Assembly (NCBI RefSeq): GCF_900116495.1
Contig: NZ_FPAY01000006.1
Span: 186,001-250,000, forward strand
Reading direction: 5' to 3'
Length of the DNA stretch: 64,000 nt
DNA from: Arthrobacter sp. ov118
GTDB taxonomy: Bacteria > Actinomycetota > Actinomycetes > Actinomycetales > Micrococcaceae
Made by a program: the position numbers and the translations under genes. Shown in pieces: positions 52,368 to 61,304 of the stretch. Numbering within the stretch: position 1 is the first letter of the stretch; every line of letters starts with the position of its first letter. The notes under the pieces were generated by a model. It was not told where the DNA came from. It was given only the letters and a program-made list of their open reading frames with translations, and made no database searches.

Positions 52368-53828
52368 TCAGCCTGCAGGCTTGATGTTTTGGTTGATGTG
52401 GAAGAGGTTGCCGGGGTCGTACTTGGCTTTGACTTGGGCGAGGCGGGCGTAGTTCCCCGCGTAGGTGTCCTCAATATGCGACTGGTCGTCGGCGTCGAGG
52501 AAGTTCACGTAGCCAGCACCGGATCCGAGCGGGTGGAGTTCGGCATAGTAGTCGCGCACCCACTTCTTGTTGGCCTCGTTGTGGGCCGAATCCTCCCAGT
52601 GGCAGGCAATGTCCACCGCGAAGTTGACGTCGCGGTACGGGAACGCGGTTTCGTCCCGCCCGACCCGCTGGACGGCACCGTTAATTGGGTAGAAGTGGTT
52701 GGCCGTCTGGACGCTCGGAATGGCCTCGCCGAACTTCTCGGCGACACGGACGACGTCGTCGGTTAGGTGGGGGAGGAACGCTGACTTCCAATAGGCCTGC
52801 AGGCCCTTCGTATACATGGGGTCGAAGAGTGTGTTTAGAACCGTGTAGGGAAGGGGGCCCAGGAAGGAACCGGCGACGGGCGCCACGTCAAGGAACGGCT
52901 GCCATTGACGTTCCCCCTCGTCGTGAGGGCCCGCCCAGCCGCCCACCAGCACCACCACGGGCTTCCCGTGATACTCCTCAGGCAGGAAGGGAACCGGCGG
53001 TCCCTGATGGAAGCCCAGGAACACTCCCATTTCCTCCGGTGCGCTGGCGATGTAATCCCGGTAGAGCCGTGCCACCGCGTCGGCGTGCTCCAGCTGGTAA
53101 ATGATCACTCCGCCGTAGAGAACATCCACGGGGTGAAGGTTGAACTCAAAGGAAGTCACGACGCCGAAGTTGCCGGTCCCGCCGCGAAGCGCCCAGAAGA
53201 GGTCCTCATTTTGCGTGTTGCTGGCGACCAGAAACTTCCCTTCGGCGGTCACCACGTCCGCGGATTTCAGGTTGTCGCACGACAGCCCGTACTTGCGGGC
53301 GAGGTAGCCGATGCCTCCGCCGAGAGTTAGTCCAGCAACACCCGTTGATCCAATGATGCCTCCGGTGGTGGCAAGGCCGAATGCGCATGTGGCGTGGTTG
53401 AAGTCCGCCCATGTCGCTCCGGCTTCGGCCCGGGCTGTCTCATTGGCAGGATCCACGCGCACGCCCCGGCAGCCTGTGAAGTCGATGACGAGGCCGCCGT
53501 CGCAGGTCCCGAACCCGGGCGCGCTGTGACCGCCGCCGCGCAGCGCCAGGTCCAAGCCGGTGTCGCGCGCGAAATTCACGCCTGCAATGACGTCCGCGAC
53601 TTGTGTCACGCGCAGAATGGCCGCGGGGCGTTTGTCGATCATTCCGTTGAAAACGGCCCTTGCGGTGTCGTAGTCCGCCTGATCGCTCGTGATGACCTGA
53701 CCCCGCACTTTCTCCTGGAGGGCCTGGAAAGAGCTGTTGTCCACCGTGTACTCCGATTCACCCAGACGGGCATGCCCGGGCAACTGGGGCGCGGCCGCTG
53801 GGGTCGTGCCGGGTGATTGGTTAAGCAA
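52368..53828 (-). CDS. FAD-linked oxidase of the berberine-bridge-enzyme type
   Basis: A 486-residue flavoprotein. The PCMH FAD-binding domain spans ~50-230, with RGGGHSAPGFGTCDGGLVID, in which the His is the expected 8-alpha covalent FAD ligand. The second covalent Cys of bicovalent members is absent (GIIGSTGVAGLTLGGGIGYL). The C-terminal BBE segment is VNFLDADDQSHIEDTYAGNY. Substrates of relatives are sugars, alcohols or secondary metabolites. No secretion signal is seen. The start is TTG at 53828; a GTG about 90 bases downstream is an alternative. No operon partner is apparent. Confidence 0.8.
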   Translation of the reverse strand: MLNQSPGTTPAAAPQLPGHARLGESEYTVDNSSFQALQEKVRGQVITSDQADYDTARAVFNGMIDKRPAAILRVTQVADVIAGVNFARDTGLDLALRGGGHSAPGFGTCDGGLVIDFTGCRGVRVDPANETARAEAGATWADFNHATCAFGLATTGGIIGSTGVAGLTLGGGIGYLARKYGLSCDNLKSADVVTAEGKFLVASNTQNEDLFWALRGGTGNFGVVTSFEFNLHPVDVLYGGVIIYQLEHADAVARLYRDYIASAPEEMGVFLGFHQGPPVPFLPEEYHGKPVVVLVGGWAGPHDEGERQWQPFLDVAPVAGSFLGPLPYTVLNTLFDPMYTKGLQAYWKSAFLPHLTDDVVRVAEKFGEAIPSVQTANHFYPINGAVQRVGRDETAFPYRDVNFAVDIACHWEDSAHNEANKKWVRDYYAELHPLGSGAGYVNFLDADDQSHIEDTYAGNYARLAQVKAKYDPGNLFHINQNIKPAG

Positions 53829-54189
53829 CCGATGGGGCCCTGCACCTTGGAGGGCAAAAGCCTATGCCGCAGGCTTCCACAGCGGCGGAGACCGGATGCA
53901 CCTTGGCAACGCAACACCGTCGCGCGGGTTTGCCTTGGCGTGATTCAGAAACGAGGTTCGTCCTCGTCTCAACGGGATACAGCACGGCTATTCGTAAATT
54001 ACTCCGGCCCCAAACGACGGTCAATAACCTGGATGCTGCTCCCGCCTTGTCCCAGCTCCAGCGAATCCGCTCCTGCTCCAGCCGGACCGATTTCCCCGCG
54101 GAGCGGCACCCGGCGCCTTTACGACCCGGACTTGCTGCCGCCGCCCCACCGTTGACGCCGTACCGACGAACTGCCAGTCTGGCGGCAAA
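53829..54189. other. Gap between oxidase and SnoaL fragment
   Basis: About 360 bases that contain the oxidase promoter region and no recognisable gene. A plus-strand frame runs through it into the SnoaL-like fragment, but its residues (arginine/serine-rich, no domain) look non-coding. I see no repeat or RNA gene. Confidence 0.4.
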
Positions 54190-54418
54190 CTTTGTATTGC
54201 TCATCGCGGCCGGCGCCAGCGGGGATCTCGCCTACACGGTGGGCTTTGAACGCGCGGACCTGTCGGTCGACGGCGGGCCGCCCCAGTCCACCAAGCTCCG
54301 CGTCACCCATGTGTACGGCCGCGAAAACGGGGAATGGAAGATCGTCCACCGCCACGGGGATTACGTTCCCCTGGATGAACCGGCGGCTGAGGGAAGCGCT
54401 TCTGAACCGGATGGCTGA
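54190..54418 (+). pseudogene. C-terminal fragment of a SnoaL-like (NTF2-fold) protein
   Basis: The reading frame here gives ASGDLAYTVGFERADLSVDG, then KLRVTHVYGRENGEWKIVHR and HGDYVP, the last two-thirds of a SnoaL/DUF4440 ketosteroid-isomerase-like domain. The first helices and strand are replaced by unrelated sequence, and no ribosome-binding site precedes the fragment. It is probably a 5'-truncated remnant. The 3' end has been eroded into a short tandem repeat. Confidence 0.6.
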
Positions 54419-54468
54419 ACCGGGGGCGTCTGAACCGGACCTCTGAACCGGACCTCTGAAACCGGCTC
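54398..54468. repeat. Short tandem repeat of CTCTGAACCGGA type
   Basis: Five imperfect copies of a ~12-base unit (TCTGAACCGG with a two- to six-base spacer) overlap the end of the SnoaL-like fragment and run toward the helR promoter. The last copy carries an extra A. Slippage at this locus is the likely cause. Confidence 0.6.
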
Positions 54469-54540
54469 AGCGGACTCGCGGCGCTCGCCGTCGTACCCCG
54501 CGATGCATTCCCTCCCTACTTTCAATCTACGCCGCACAGG

Positions 54541-54559
54541 GGGTCTTGCCGCAAGACCC
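54541..54559 (+). promoter_or_regulatory. Rifamycin-associated element (RAE) of helR
   Basis: GGGTCTTGCCGCAAGACCC is a perfect 19-base inverted repeat with one central base, 94 bases upstream of the helR start. It matches the published RAE pattern (GGGGCTTGCGGCAAGGCCC-like) that precedes rifamycin-resistance genes in actinomycetes. A half-site-like GGGTCTGCCGCAA follows directly. Confidence 0.85.
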
Positions 54560-54652
54560 GGGGTCTGCCGCAAAATGGAGAGCCCAAGCCGGACCTGCGC
54601 ATTTGTCGCATTGCGCTGCCCGGCGCGCTCCGCCCAGAAAGGAGCCGATGAC

Positions 54653-56845
54653 GTGCCCCTGACCACCAGCGCGTTTGACCTTCCCGAGCACCTCACACCG
54701 AAGGCCGACCCCACGCTGATCGCCGGCGACGAGCAGCACTTCGCCGCGATCGCGGAGAGTCTCGAGCAGACCATCGCCGACCTGTCCGAGAGCCTTGACG
54801 CCGTACGCCGGGCGCCCAGCCGGCTTGGCCAGGAGTTGGTGGAACGGGACGTGGAGATCCGCCGGGTCTCCTCCCGCCTGCGCGCCCTGCGCCGCTTCGG
54901 CCTGGACCTGTGCCTCGGACACATGGTCAGCGCCGGCAACTCCGAGCCCGTGTATGTCGGACGTCTCGGCCTGACGGACAGCGAGGGCCGCCGGCTGCTC
55001 ATCGACTGGCGCTCGCCGGCGGCCGAGCCGTTCTTCGGGGCGACCCACGCCAACCCGATGGGACTGGCAAACCGCCGTCGCTACCGCTGGACCCGCGGCC
55101 GGATCAGCGACTACTGGGACGAGGTCTTCACCGCCGACGGGTTCGAAGGCCACGCCGGCCTCGACGACCTTTCCGCCTTCATCGCCAGCCTGGGCAGCAG
55201 CCGGTCCGCCCGGATGCAGGACGTGCTCGGCACCATCCAGGCCGACCAGGACGCCATCATCCGCGCTTCTTCCCGCGGCGCCCTGGTCGTCGACGGCGGT
55301 CCCGGCACCGGGAAGACCGTCGTCGCCCTGCACCGCAGCGCCTACCTGCTCTACTCTGACCCGCGCCTTGGCCACCGTGGTGCCCACAGCAAAAGCAGCG
55401 TGCTGTTCATCGGCCCCCACCAGCCCTACCTGGCCTACGTCGCCGACGTGCTCCCCAGCCTGGGGGAGGAGGGCGTGCAGACCTGCATGCTGCGGGACCT
55501 CGTTCCCGAGGGTTCCGCCGCAGCAATTGAGACCGACCCGGAGGTGGCCCACCTGAAGTCGTCCGCGGCCATGGTGACGGCCATCGAGCCGGCCGTCAGG
55601 TTCTACGAGCAGCCGCCCGCCAAGGGGATGGAAGTCGAGACGCCCTGGGCGGACATTTGGCTGAGCGCTGAGGAGTGGGCCGAGGCGTTCGAAGCGCCGG
55701 TTCCCGGCACCCCGCACAACGAGGCACGCGACGAGGTCTGGGAGGAGCTGCTCACCATCCTGGCGGACAAGTACGACGGCGACGACCTCCCCGACGGCGT
55801 GCTCCGCCGGGCGCTGGCGCACAACGAGGAACTGGTCGACACGTTCAGCAGGGCCTGGCCGCTGCTCGAATACACCAACCTTGTGGGCGACCTGTGGTCG
55901 GTGCCCGCCTACCTGCACCTGTGTGCCCCCTGGCTCCGCGCCGACGAAGTCAGGAAACTGCAGCGCCAGGACGCCCAGGCCTGGACCACGTCCGACCTGC
56001 CGCTCCTGGACGCGGCCCGGCAACGGCTCGGCGACCCCCAGGCGTCGCGGCGCAGGCGCCGGCAGGAGGCTGCCGCGGCCGCAGAGCGCGAACTCATGGA
56101 CCGGGTGGTTGAGGACCTGATCGCCGCCGACGACTCCGAACTGCTGGTGACGCGGATGCTGCGCGGGCAGGACATGCAGGACAAACTGGTCGACGACGGT
56201 GCCGCACCGGCCGCCGACCCGGACGAGCTCGCCGGCCCGTTCGCCCACATCGTGGTGGACGAGGCGCAGGAGCTGACCGACGCGGAGTGGCAGATGCTGC
56301 TGCTCCGCTGCCCGTCCCGCAGCTTCACCATCGTGGGGGACCGCGCCCAGGCCAGGCACAGGTTCGCGGAGTCGTGGCAGGACCGGCTCGCGCGGCTCGG
56401 CGTGGCCAACGTGAACCTGGCGACCCTTGGCATCAACTACCGGACGCCGGAGGAAATCATGACCGAAGCCGAGCCGGTGATCAGGGCCGTGCTCCCGGAC
56501 GCCAACGTGCCCACGTCCATCCGCAGCAGCGGCATCCCCGTCGTCCGCGGATCCACGACGGAGTTGCGCCCGATCCTCGATGCCTGGCTGGCCGCGCATG
56601 CCGAGGGGACCGCCGTCGTCATCGCCGCGCACGGCACCGCCCATGGCCCGCTCCCGGTGACGCCGCGCATTCGGTCGCTGACGCCCGAGCTGTCAAAGGG
56701 GCTTGAGTTCGACCTGGTGGTCCTGATCGACCCGGAGACGTTCGGCACGGGCATCGAAAGGGCCGTCGACCGCTATGTCGCGATGACCCGGGCGACCCAG
56801 CAGCTCGTCCTGCTCACATCAACCGAGGTGGGCCCCATCCCATGA
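54653..56845 (+). CDS. helR: HelR, rifamycin-resistance RNA-polymerase-recycling ATPase
   Basis: A 730-residue UvrD/Rep-like superfamily-1 ATPase. It has an N-terminal coiled coil (~40-90, SLEQTIADLSESLDAVRRAP), Walker A GGPGTGKT (~215-222), Walker B DEAQ (536-539), and the helicase motifs GDRAQARHRFAES and LSKGLEFDLVVLIDPETF, then YVAMTRATQQLVLL. This is the HelD/HelR layout. HelR displaces rifamycin from, and recycles, stalled RNA polymerase. The GTG start at 54653 has AAAGGAG 8 bases upstream; a longer frame from 54503 includes the regulatory element and is unlikely. The RAE upstream indicates rifamycin induction. A dead fragment of this gene lies at 22440-22795. Confidence 0.9.
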   Translation: MPLTTSAFDLPEHLTPKADPTLIAGDEQHFAAIAESLEQTIADLSESLDAVRRAPSRLGQELVERDVEIRRVSSRLRALRRFGLDLCLGHMVSAGNSEPVYVGRLGLTDSEGRRLLIDWRSPAAEPFFGATHANPMGLANRRRYRWTRGRISDYWDEVFTADGFEGHAGLDDLSAFIASLGSSRSARMQDVLGTIQADQDAIIRASSRGALVVDGGPGTGKTVVALHRSAYLLYSDPRLGHRGAHSKSSVLFIGPHQPYLAYVADVLPSLGEEGVQTCMLRDLVPEGSAAAIETDPEVAHLKSSAAMVTAIEPAVRFYEQPPAKGMEVETPWADIWLSAEEWAEAFEAPVPGTPHNEARDEVWEELLTILADKYDGDDLPDGVLRRALAHNEELVDTFSRAWPLLEYTNLVGDLWSVPAYLHLCAPWLRADEVRKLQRQDAQAWTTSDLPLLDAARQRLGDPQASRRRRRQEAAAAAERELMDRVVEDLIAADDSELLVTRMLRGQDMQDKLVDDGAAPAADPDELAGPFAHIVVDEAQELTDAEWQMLLLRCPSRSFTIVGDRAQARHRFAESWQDRLARLGVANVNLATLGINYRTPEEIMTEAEPVIRAVLPDANVPTSIRSSGIPVVRGSTTELRPILDAWLAAHAEGTAVVIAAHGTAHGPLPVTPRIRSLTPELSKGLEFDLVVLIDPETFGTGIERAVDRYVAMTRATQQLVLLTSTEVGPIP

Positions 56846-56853
56846 CCGTCCTG

Positions 56854-56920
56854 AGCAACGCGGGGTCACTTCGCGCCCAATAATCGGCCTCCAATGGGCC
56901 GTAAGTGACCCCGCGTTGCT
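56854..56920. terminator. Bidirectional terminator, 18-bp inverted repeat
   Basis: AGCAACGCGGGGTCACTT and AAGTGACCCCGCGTTGCT are exact complements 31 bases apart, with a smaller CGGCC/GGCCG stem in the loop. It fills the 77-base gap between convergent helR and the flavin monooxygenase, ending three bases before the latter's stop. Confidence 0.75.
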
Positions 56921-56922
56921 GT

Positions 56923-58248
56923 TCACCGCGGCGCGACGTGCCCCGCGATGTGCCCCGCGATGTGGCCGGCGACGTACTCCGCGTCCGCGCCGACCAGGGC
57001 CACCGTGGACGACGCGTGCCTGGTGAGCCACGGGAGCCCCACGGTGTAGAGGCCGGGGACCTCGGTGACGCCGCGGGAGTGGCGCGGGTAGTTCCATTCG
57101 TCCAGGACGGGGATGTCCAGGAAGCCGAAGTCCAGCCCGTAGCCGGTGCTCCAGATGATGGAGGTGATGCCTTCAGCGTCGAGGTCGAGAAGGGCTCCAG
57201 ATTCTGCCGGCAGCCAGTCGTCGGCGGGCGCCGGCTCAGCGGCCGGGGCACCGATCCCGGCCGCGGCGATGTACGCGTCAAGCATCACCTTCATCCGCTG
57301 CCCGAACCCCGCCTCCGCCAGCGCCAGGCGGGCCGGGAGGTCGTCGCTGAAGACGAGTGCGCGGTCGTCCGCTCCCTCGAAGTGGCCGTGCAGCCGGACG
57401 CCCCGGCGGCCGAGATCGCGCAGGCGGATGCTGTGGCCGCCGTCGTTGCCGGAGATCAGCGGATTGCACATGAAGCGGGCGGCGGGCGAGGGGAGGTTCT
57501 CCGCCTGCAGGCCGTTGATGGCGTAGTCCGGCCCGTGCAGGTTGACCTGCAGGAGCCAGTAGAAGGTGTCCTTGCCGCGGTAGCGCCGCGGTGCCTCGGG
57601 GCAGGCCGACACCGACAGGTGCACCTCCCGGCCGGCGGCGAGCAGGTCTTCGGTGATCTGCCCGCCCGACTGCCCGGTCCCCACCACCAGCACCGCGCCG
57701 CCCGGCAGCTGCGCCGGGTTGCGGTAGTCATGGCTGTGCAGCTGGCGGATGTGCCGGGGGAGTCTGGCGGCCGACGCCGGAATCCGCGGCCGCTGATAGG
57801 CCCCGTTCGCCAGCACGACGTTGCGTGCCAGCCAGCGCCCCTGGTTTGTTTCCACGGCGAAGCCGGTGTTGGCAGTGAAGCCGGCGTGTGCCTCGGAGCC
57901 GGTGTGTGCCTGGGTTACCCGGGTGACCTCGGTGCCCAACTGCACGGGCGCCGCGATCCGCGCGGCGTAGTTCCGGAACAGCTCGATCACCGCGTCGCGG
58001 TGAAGGAACGCGTCAGGCTCCGGACCGTCGTAGGTCATCCCCGGCAGCAGGAAAGCAAAGTTGGGCGTGTTGAGGTAGAACGAGTCCCACCGGTCCTGCC
58101 ACCCGCCACCCAGTTCCGGCCGCTGGTCCAGCAGCTGATGTTCGACGCCGTGCCGGCTGAGCCAGTAGCTCGTGGCCAGCCCGGCCTGCCCCGCGCCGAT
58201 CACCAGCGTGTCGACCTCATGGTCCGGTGCTTCGGCGGGGGAGGGCAT
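56923..58248 (-). CDS. Flavin-containing monooxygenase / FAD-dependent oxidoreductase
   Basis: A 441-residue two-dinucleotide-binding oxidoreductase of the CzcO/TrkA-like flavoprotein group. The FAD site is TLVIGAGQAGLATSYWLSRH, and the NADPH site is VLVVGTGQSGGQITEDLLAA. A further SIIWSTGYGLDFGFLDIPVL lies near the C-terminus, as in flavin monooxygenases. It probably oxygenates a small N- or S-containing or ketone compound. The last 15 residues are a repeat, AGHIAGHIAGHVAP, encoded by a 12-base tandem repeat. The ATG start is 2 bases from the end of the TfoX gene, with which it forms an operon. Confidence 0.8.
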   Translation of the reverse strand: MPSPAEAPDHEVDTLVIGAGQAGLATSYWLSRHGVEHQLLDQRPELGGGWQDRWDSFYLNTPNFAFLLPGMTYDGPEPDAFLHRDAVIELFRNYAARIAAPVQLGTEVTRVTQAHTGSEAHAGFTANTGFAVETNQGRWLARNVVLANGAYQRPRIPASAARLPRHIRQLHSHDYRNPAQLPGGAVLVVGTGQSGGQITEDLLAAGREVHLSVSACPEAPRRYRGKDTFYWLLQVNLHGPDYAINGLQAENLPSPAARFMCNPLISGNDGGHSIRLRDLGRRGVRLHGHFEGADDRALVFSDDLPARLALAEAGFGQRMKVMLDAYIAAAGIGAPAAEPAPADDWLPAESGALLDLDAEGITSIIWSTGYGLDFGFLDIPVLDEWNYPRHSRGVTEVPGLYTVGLPWLTRHASSTVALVGADAEYVAGHIAGHIAGHVAPR

Positions 58249-58250
58249 GG

Positions 58251-58646
58251 CTACTGCTTCGCGGCGTTCGCCTTCGGAGCCCTGGGGGATTTCGGCGCCT
58301 TCGGCGGCAGTGCAGCCACGTGCTCGAACGCCTTCTCCACCCAGGCCTTTTCCCGCGCCTCATCGCCGTCACCCTCGGCGTTCCAGAACTCCGGCAGTCC
58401 GGTGTAGCCGCCCATGGGCCGCTCGGCCGGCCCGAACGGAACCGTCCGCTCGGTGCTTTCGAGCGTCTCTTTGTCCTCCTGGGCCAGCTTCACACCGATG
58501 GTGGGGCCGAACAGGCCGGCAAACATGTTGCCGTTCACGAACGCGCCGAGGTTTCCGAACATCGGCTTGACCACCACCTCGGGACGGTCCGGCAGCACCG
58601 AGCGGAAGTGTTCCTTGTCGGCGTCGGACGCTTTCGGCATTTCCAT
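58251..58646 (-). CDS. TfoX/Sxy N-terminal domain protein
   Basis: A 131-residue protein. Residues ~5-95 are a TfoX N-terminal domain (VKPMFGNLGAFVNGNMFAGL and FGPTIGVKLAQEDKE), followed by PERPMGGYTGLPEFW-like GGYTGLP and a lysine/alanine/proline-rich tail (PKAPKSPRAPKANAAKQ). In proteobacteria TfoX/Sxy activates competence; in actinobacteria stand-alone copies have no known role. The start is ATG at 58646 with GGAGGAAG upstream; the longer open frame to 58790 is not coding. It is the first gene of a two-gene operon with the flavin monooxygenase. Confidence 0.8.
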   Translation of the reverse strand: MEMPKASDADKEHFRSVLPDRPEVVVKPMFGNLGAFVNGNMFAGLFGPTIGVKLAQEDKETLESTERTVPFGPAERPMGGYTGLPEFWNAEGDGDEAREKAWVEKAFEHVAALPPKAPKSPRAPKANAAKQ

Positions 58647-58752
58647 GGCTCTTCCTCCGGTAACTGCTGGCCAGGACAGGTCTTCCTGCAGGATATGCCC
58701 GCGGCCGTGCCCGGTACAGGCAGGCGGCACAGGCAGGTCGCGGTTCTGGGCC

Positions 58753-60966
58753 TCAGCTGGTGCTGGCTGTATCCGCGACCGTTTCGGCACCAGTGCCGGC
58801 CCGGACGGCGAGGGAAGCCGATACCGAAAGGTCCGGTGCGACCTCCGGCTCCGTATGAGCTCTCAGGACTGCCAAGGACTTGGCCGGCACTTCTAGTGTC
58901 CCGCCGGCGTTGACGGGTCCGCTGTCCACGCCTTCGCCAGCAGTATTAATGACCGTGTCCCATGCGGAAGCGTATTCGTCCGTGGGCAGCGTGAACTTGA
59001 TCGCCTCATCGTGGGCGTTGAAGTACAGCAGAAAGTTCACATCCGTGATGCTTCTGCCACGGCTGTCGACACCGTTGATGCCCTCTCCGTTCAGGAAAAC
59101 GCCGATGCTCCGGCCGAAACCACTGCCCCAGTCTTCCGGCACCATCTCGGCGCCAGCAGGGTTGAGCCACACGATGTCCGGAAGCTTCTCGCCCTCCTCC
59201 CGGTGCACCGGCCTGCCATCAAAGAAGCGCCGGCGGCGGAAGGTCGGATGGTCCGCCCTGAGGCGACTGACGGCAGCAGTAAACTCCAGCAGCGGCCGAT
59301 CAACCTTGTCCCAGTGGACCCAACTGAGTTCGGAGTCCTGACAGTACGTGTTGTTGTTGCCCCGCTGGGTCCGGCCCAGCTCGTCACCATGCAACAGCAT
59401 CGGCACGCCTTGGGAGAGCAGCAACGTGGCGATGAAGTTGCGCTGCTGGCGGGCGCGCAGGGTCAGGATCTGGGCATCGTCCGTGTCCCCTTCGGCGCCG
59501 CAGTTCCAGGAGCGGTTGTGGGATTCGCCGTCGTTGTTGCCTTCGCCGTTGGCCTCGTTGTGCTTCTCGTTGTAGGAGACCAGATCTGCCAGAGTGAAAC
59601 CGTCATGGGCCGTGACGAAGTTGATCGACGCCACCGGCCGGCGGCCAGACTGCTCGTAGAGATCCGCCGATCCGGTCAACCGGGACGCGAACTCGCCGAG
59701 GGTGGAGGGTTCTCCGCGCCAGAAGTCCCGGACGGTATCGCGGTATTTGCCGTTCCATTCGGTCCACTGCGGCGGGAAGTTGCCCACTTGGTAGCCGCCG
59801 GGACCGACGTCCCACGGCTCGGCGATCAGCTTGACCTGGGAGACGACCGGATCCTGCTGGACTAGTTCGAAGAAGGTGGAAAGTCTGTCCACATCGTAGA
59901 ACTCCCGGGCGAGGGATGAGGCGAGGTCGAAGCGGAATCCGTCCACATGCATTTCCGTGACCCAGTACCGCAGCGAGTCCATCAGCAGCTGCACCGAGTG
60001 CGGGTGACGCACATTAAGGGTGTTGCCGGTACCCGTGTAGTCCATGTAATAGCGTTTGTCATTGTCAACGAGCCGGTAATAGGCGGCATTGTCGATGCCT
60101 TTGAAGGACAGGGTGGGACCGAGGTGGTTTCCTTCCGCGGTGTGGTTGTAGACCACGTCCAGGATGACCTCGATACCGGCCAGATGCAGCTCGCGGACCA
60201 TGGCCTTGAACTCCTGCACCTGTTCCCCGGTATCGCCTGTTGAGCTGTAGGTATTCTGCGGCGCGAAGAAGCCGATGGTGTTGTAGCCCCAGTAGTTGGA
60301 AAGGCCCTTGTCTTGGAGGGTGCCGTCGTTGACGAACTGGTGCACGGGCATCAGCTCTAGGGCGGTGACACCCAGTTTCTGTAGGTGACTGATCACGGCG
60401 GGGTGCGCGACGCCGGCGAAGGTTCCACGCTGTTCCTCCGGGATCTCCGGGTGCAGCTGAGTGAGGCCCTTGACGTGGGCTTCGTAGATCACGGAGCGGT
60501 GGTACGAGGTCTTGGGGGCCCGGTCGCCGGCCCAGTCGAAGAACGGGTTGACGACGACGCCCAGCATCACGTGCGGAGCTGAATCCTCATCGTTGCGCGA
60601 ATCAGGGTCCCCAAAGTTGTACGAGAACAATGCCGGATTCCAGTCGACCTGCCCTGCGATCGATTTGGCGTACGGGTCCAGCAGCAGCTTGTTCGGATTG
60701 CAGCGCACGCCGCGCGCCGGATCGTAGGGACCGGTGATCCGGTACCCGTACCTTTGCCCGGGCTGGATCTGGGGCAGATAGCAATGCCAGACATAGCCGT
60801 CCACCTCCACGAGCGGAACCCGCGTCTCCACTCCGTCGGCGCTGATGAGGCATAAATCCACGGCCTCTGCGACTTCACTGAACAACGCAAAGTTCGTTCC
60901 AACGCCGTCAAACGTGGCGCCGAGGGGATAGGCGTTTCCGGGCCAAACTTCCACGGCGCTCTCCAA
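58753..60966 (-). CDS. glgX: Glycogen debranching enzyme GlgX (isoamylase type, GH13)
   Basis: A 737-residue GH13 enzyme. An N-terminal CBM48/beta-sandwich domain (~5-130) is followed by a catalytic barrel with family regions DVVYNHTAEGNHLGP, DGFRFDLASSLAREF (nucleophile Asp), LIAEPWDVGPGGYQVG (acid/base Glu) and FVTAHDGFTLADLVSYN. It removes alpha-1,6 branches left after phosphorylase action on glycogen. The start is TTG at 60966 with AGAGGA upstream. The C-terminal ~40 residues are extra and Ala/Thr-rich. No other glg gene is adjacent. The enzyme is cytoplasmic and close to the usual 700-730 residues. Confidence 0.9.
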   Translation of the reverse strand: MESAVEVWPGNAYPLGATFDGVGTNFALFSEVAEAVDLCLISADGVETRVPLVEVDGYVWHCYLPQIQPGQRYGYRITGPYDPARGVRCNPNKLLLDPYAKSIAGQVDWNPALFSYNFGDPDSRNDEDSAPHVMLGVVVNPFFDWAGDRAPKTSYHRSVIYEAHVKGLTQLHPEIPEEQRGTFAGVAHPAVISHLQKLGVTALELMPVHQFVNDGTLQDKGLSNYWGYNTIGFFAPQNTYSSTGDTGEQVQEFKAMVRELHLAGIEVILDVVYNHTAEGNHLGPTLSFKGIDNAAYYRLVDNDKRYYMDYTGTGNTLNVRHPHSVQLLMDSLRYWVTEMHVDGFRFDLASSLAREFYDVDRLSTFFELVQQDPVVSQVKLIAEPWDVGPGGYQVGNFPPQWTEWNGKYRDTVRDFWRGEPSTLGEFASRLTGSADLYEQSGRRPVASINFVTAHDGFTLADLVSYNEKHNEANGEGNNDGESHNRSWNCGAEGDTDDAQILTLRARQQRNFIATLLLSQGVPMLLHGDELGRTQRGNNNTYCQDSELSWVHWDKVDRPLLEFTAAVSRLRADHPTFRRRRFFDGRPVHREEGEKLPDIVWLNPAGAEMVPEDWGSGFGRSIGVFLNGEGINGVDSRGRSITDVNFLLYFNAHDEAIKFTLPTDEYASAWDTVINTAGEGVDSGPVNAGGTLEVPAKSLAVLRAHTEPEVAPDLSVSASLAVRAGTGAETVADTASTS

Positions 60967-61304
60967 TGCGGTCCTCTAACAGGGGTGAACAGTGGATCCA
61001 TTGAACCAAAGATAAGCCTACTTACGAAAGATGACGGCAGGCGGGAAGCTCCAGCTGAGCACCGCCGGCGGCGATGTTCTGATGACCCTCACCGCACGTC
61101 CGGTGGCGACGTCCGGCGCCCGTGGTAAACCGCCCCGGAAATCTCCTGTAGGGTTGATCCTGTTGTTGTGTTTATGCAGTTCGTAGTTCAGGCAGTACGC
61201 ACGGTCGAAAGCCCGTGTTCTTCTGAAGCAGCGGTTTTGAGCACCCCACACAGGAGGACCCGAAAGTCGGGACAGTTCCTCCACCTTCACGAAGGACAAA
61301 AATA
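60967..61304. other. glgX-cspA divergent region with long csp leader
   Basis: About 340 bases without a gene. It holds the glgX promoter region on the left and the long 5' leader typical of cold-shock genes on the right. A GAAGGACAAAAATA stretch just before 61305 gives the ribosome-binding site for cspA. I see no other small ORF or RNA. Confidence 0.5.

Noticed and set aside
53864..54189. N-terminal part of the frame leading into the SnoaL-like fragment
   Set aside because: Arg/Ser-rich, no homology to the missing half of the NTF2 fold, no ribosome-binding site; not counted as coding.
54527..56644. 705-residue open frame on the minus strand
   Set aside because: It is fully antisense to helR, has low-complexity Gly/Arg/Val composition and no domain; a shadow of third-position GC bias.
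56905..58407. 500-residue plus-strand open frame
   Set aside because: Antisense to the flavin monooxygenase and TfoX genes, both of which have clear motifs; no own domain or start signal.
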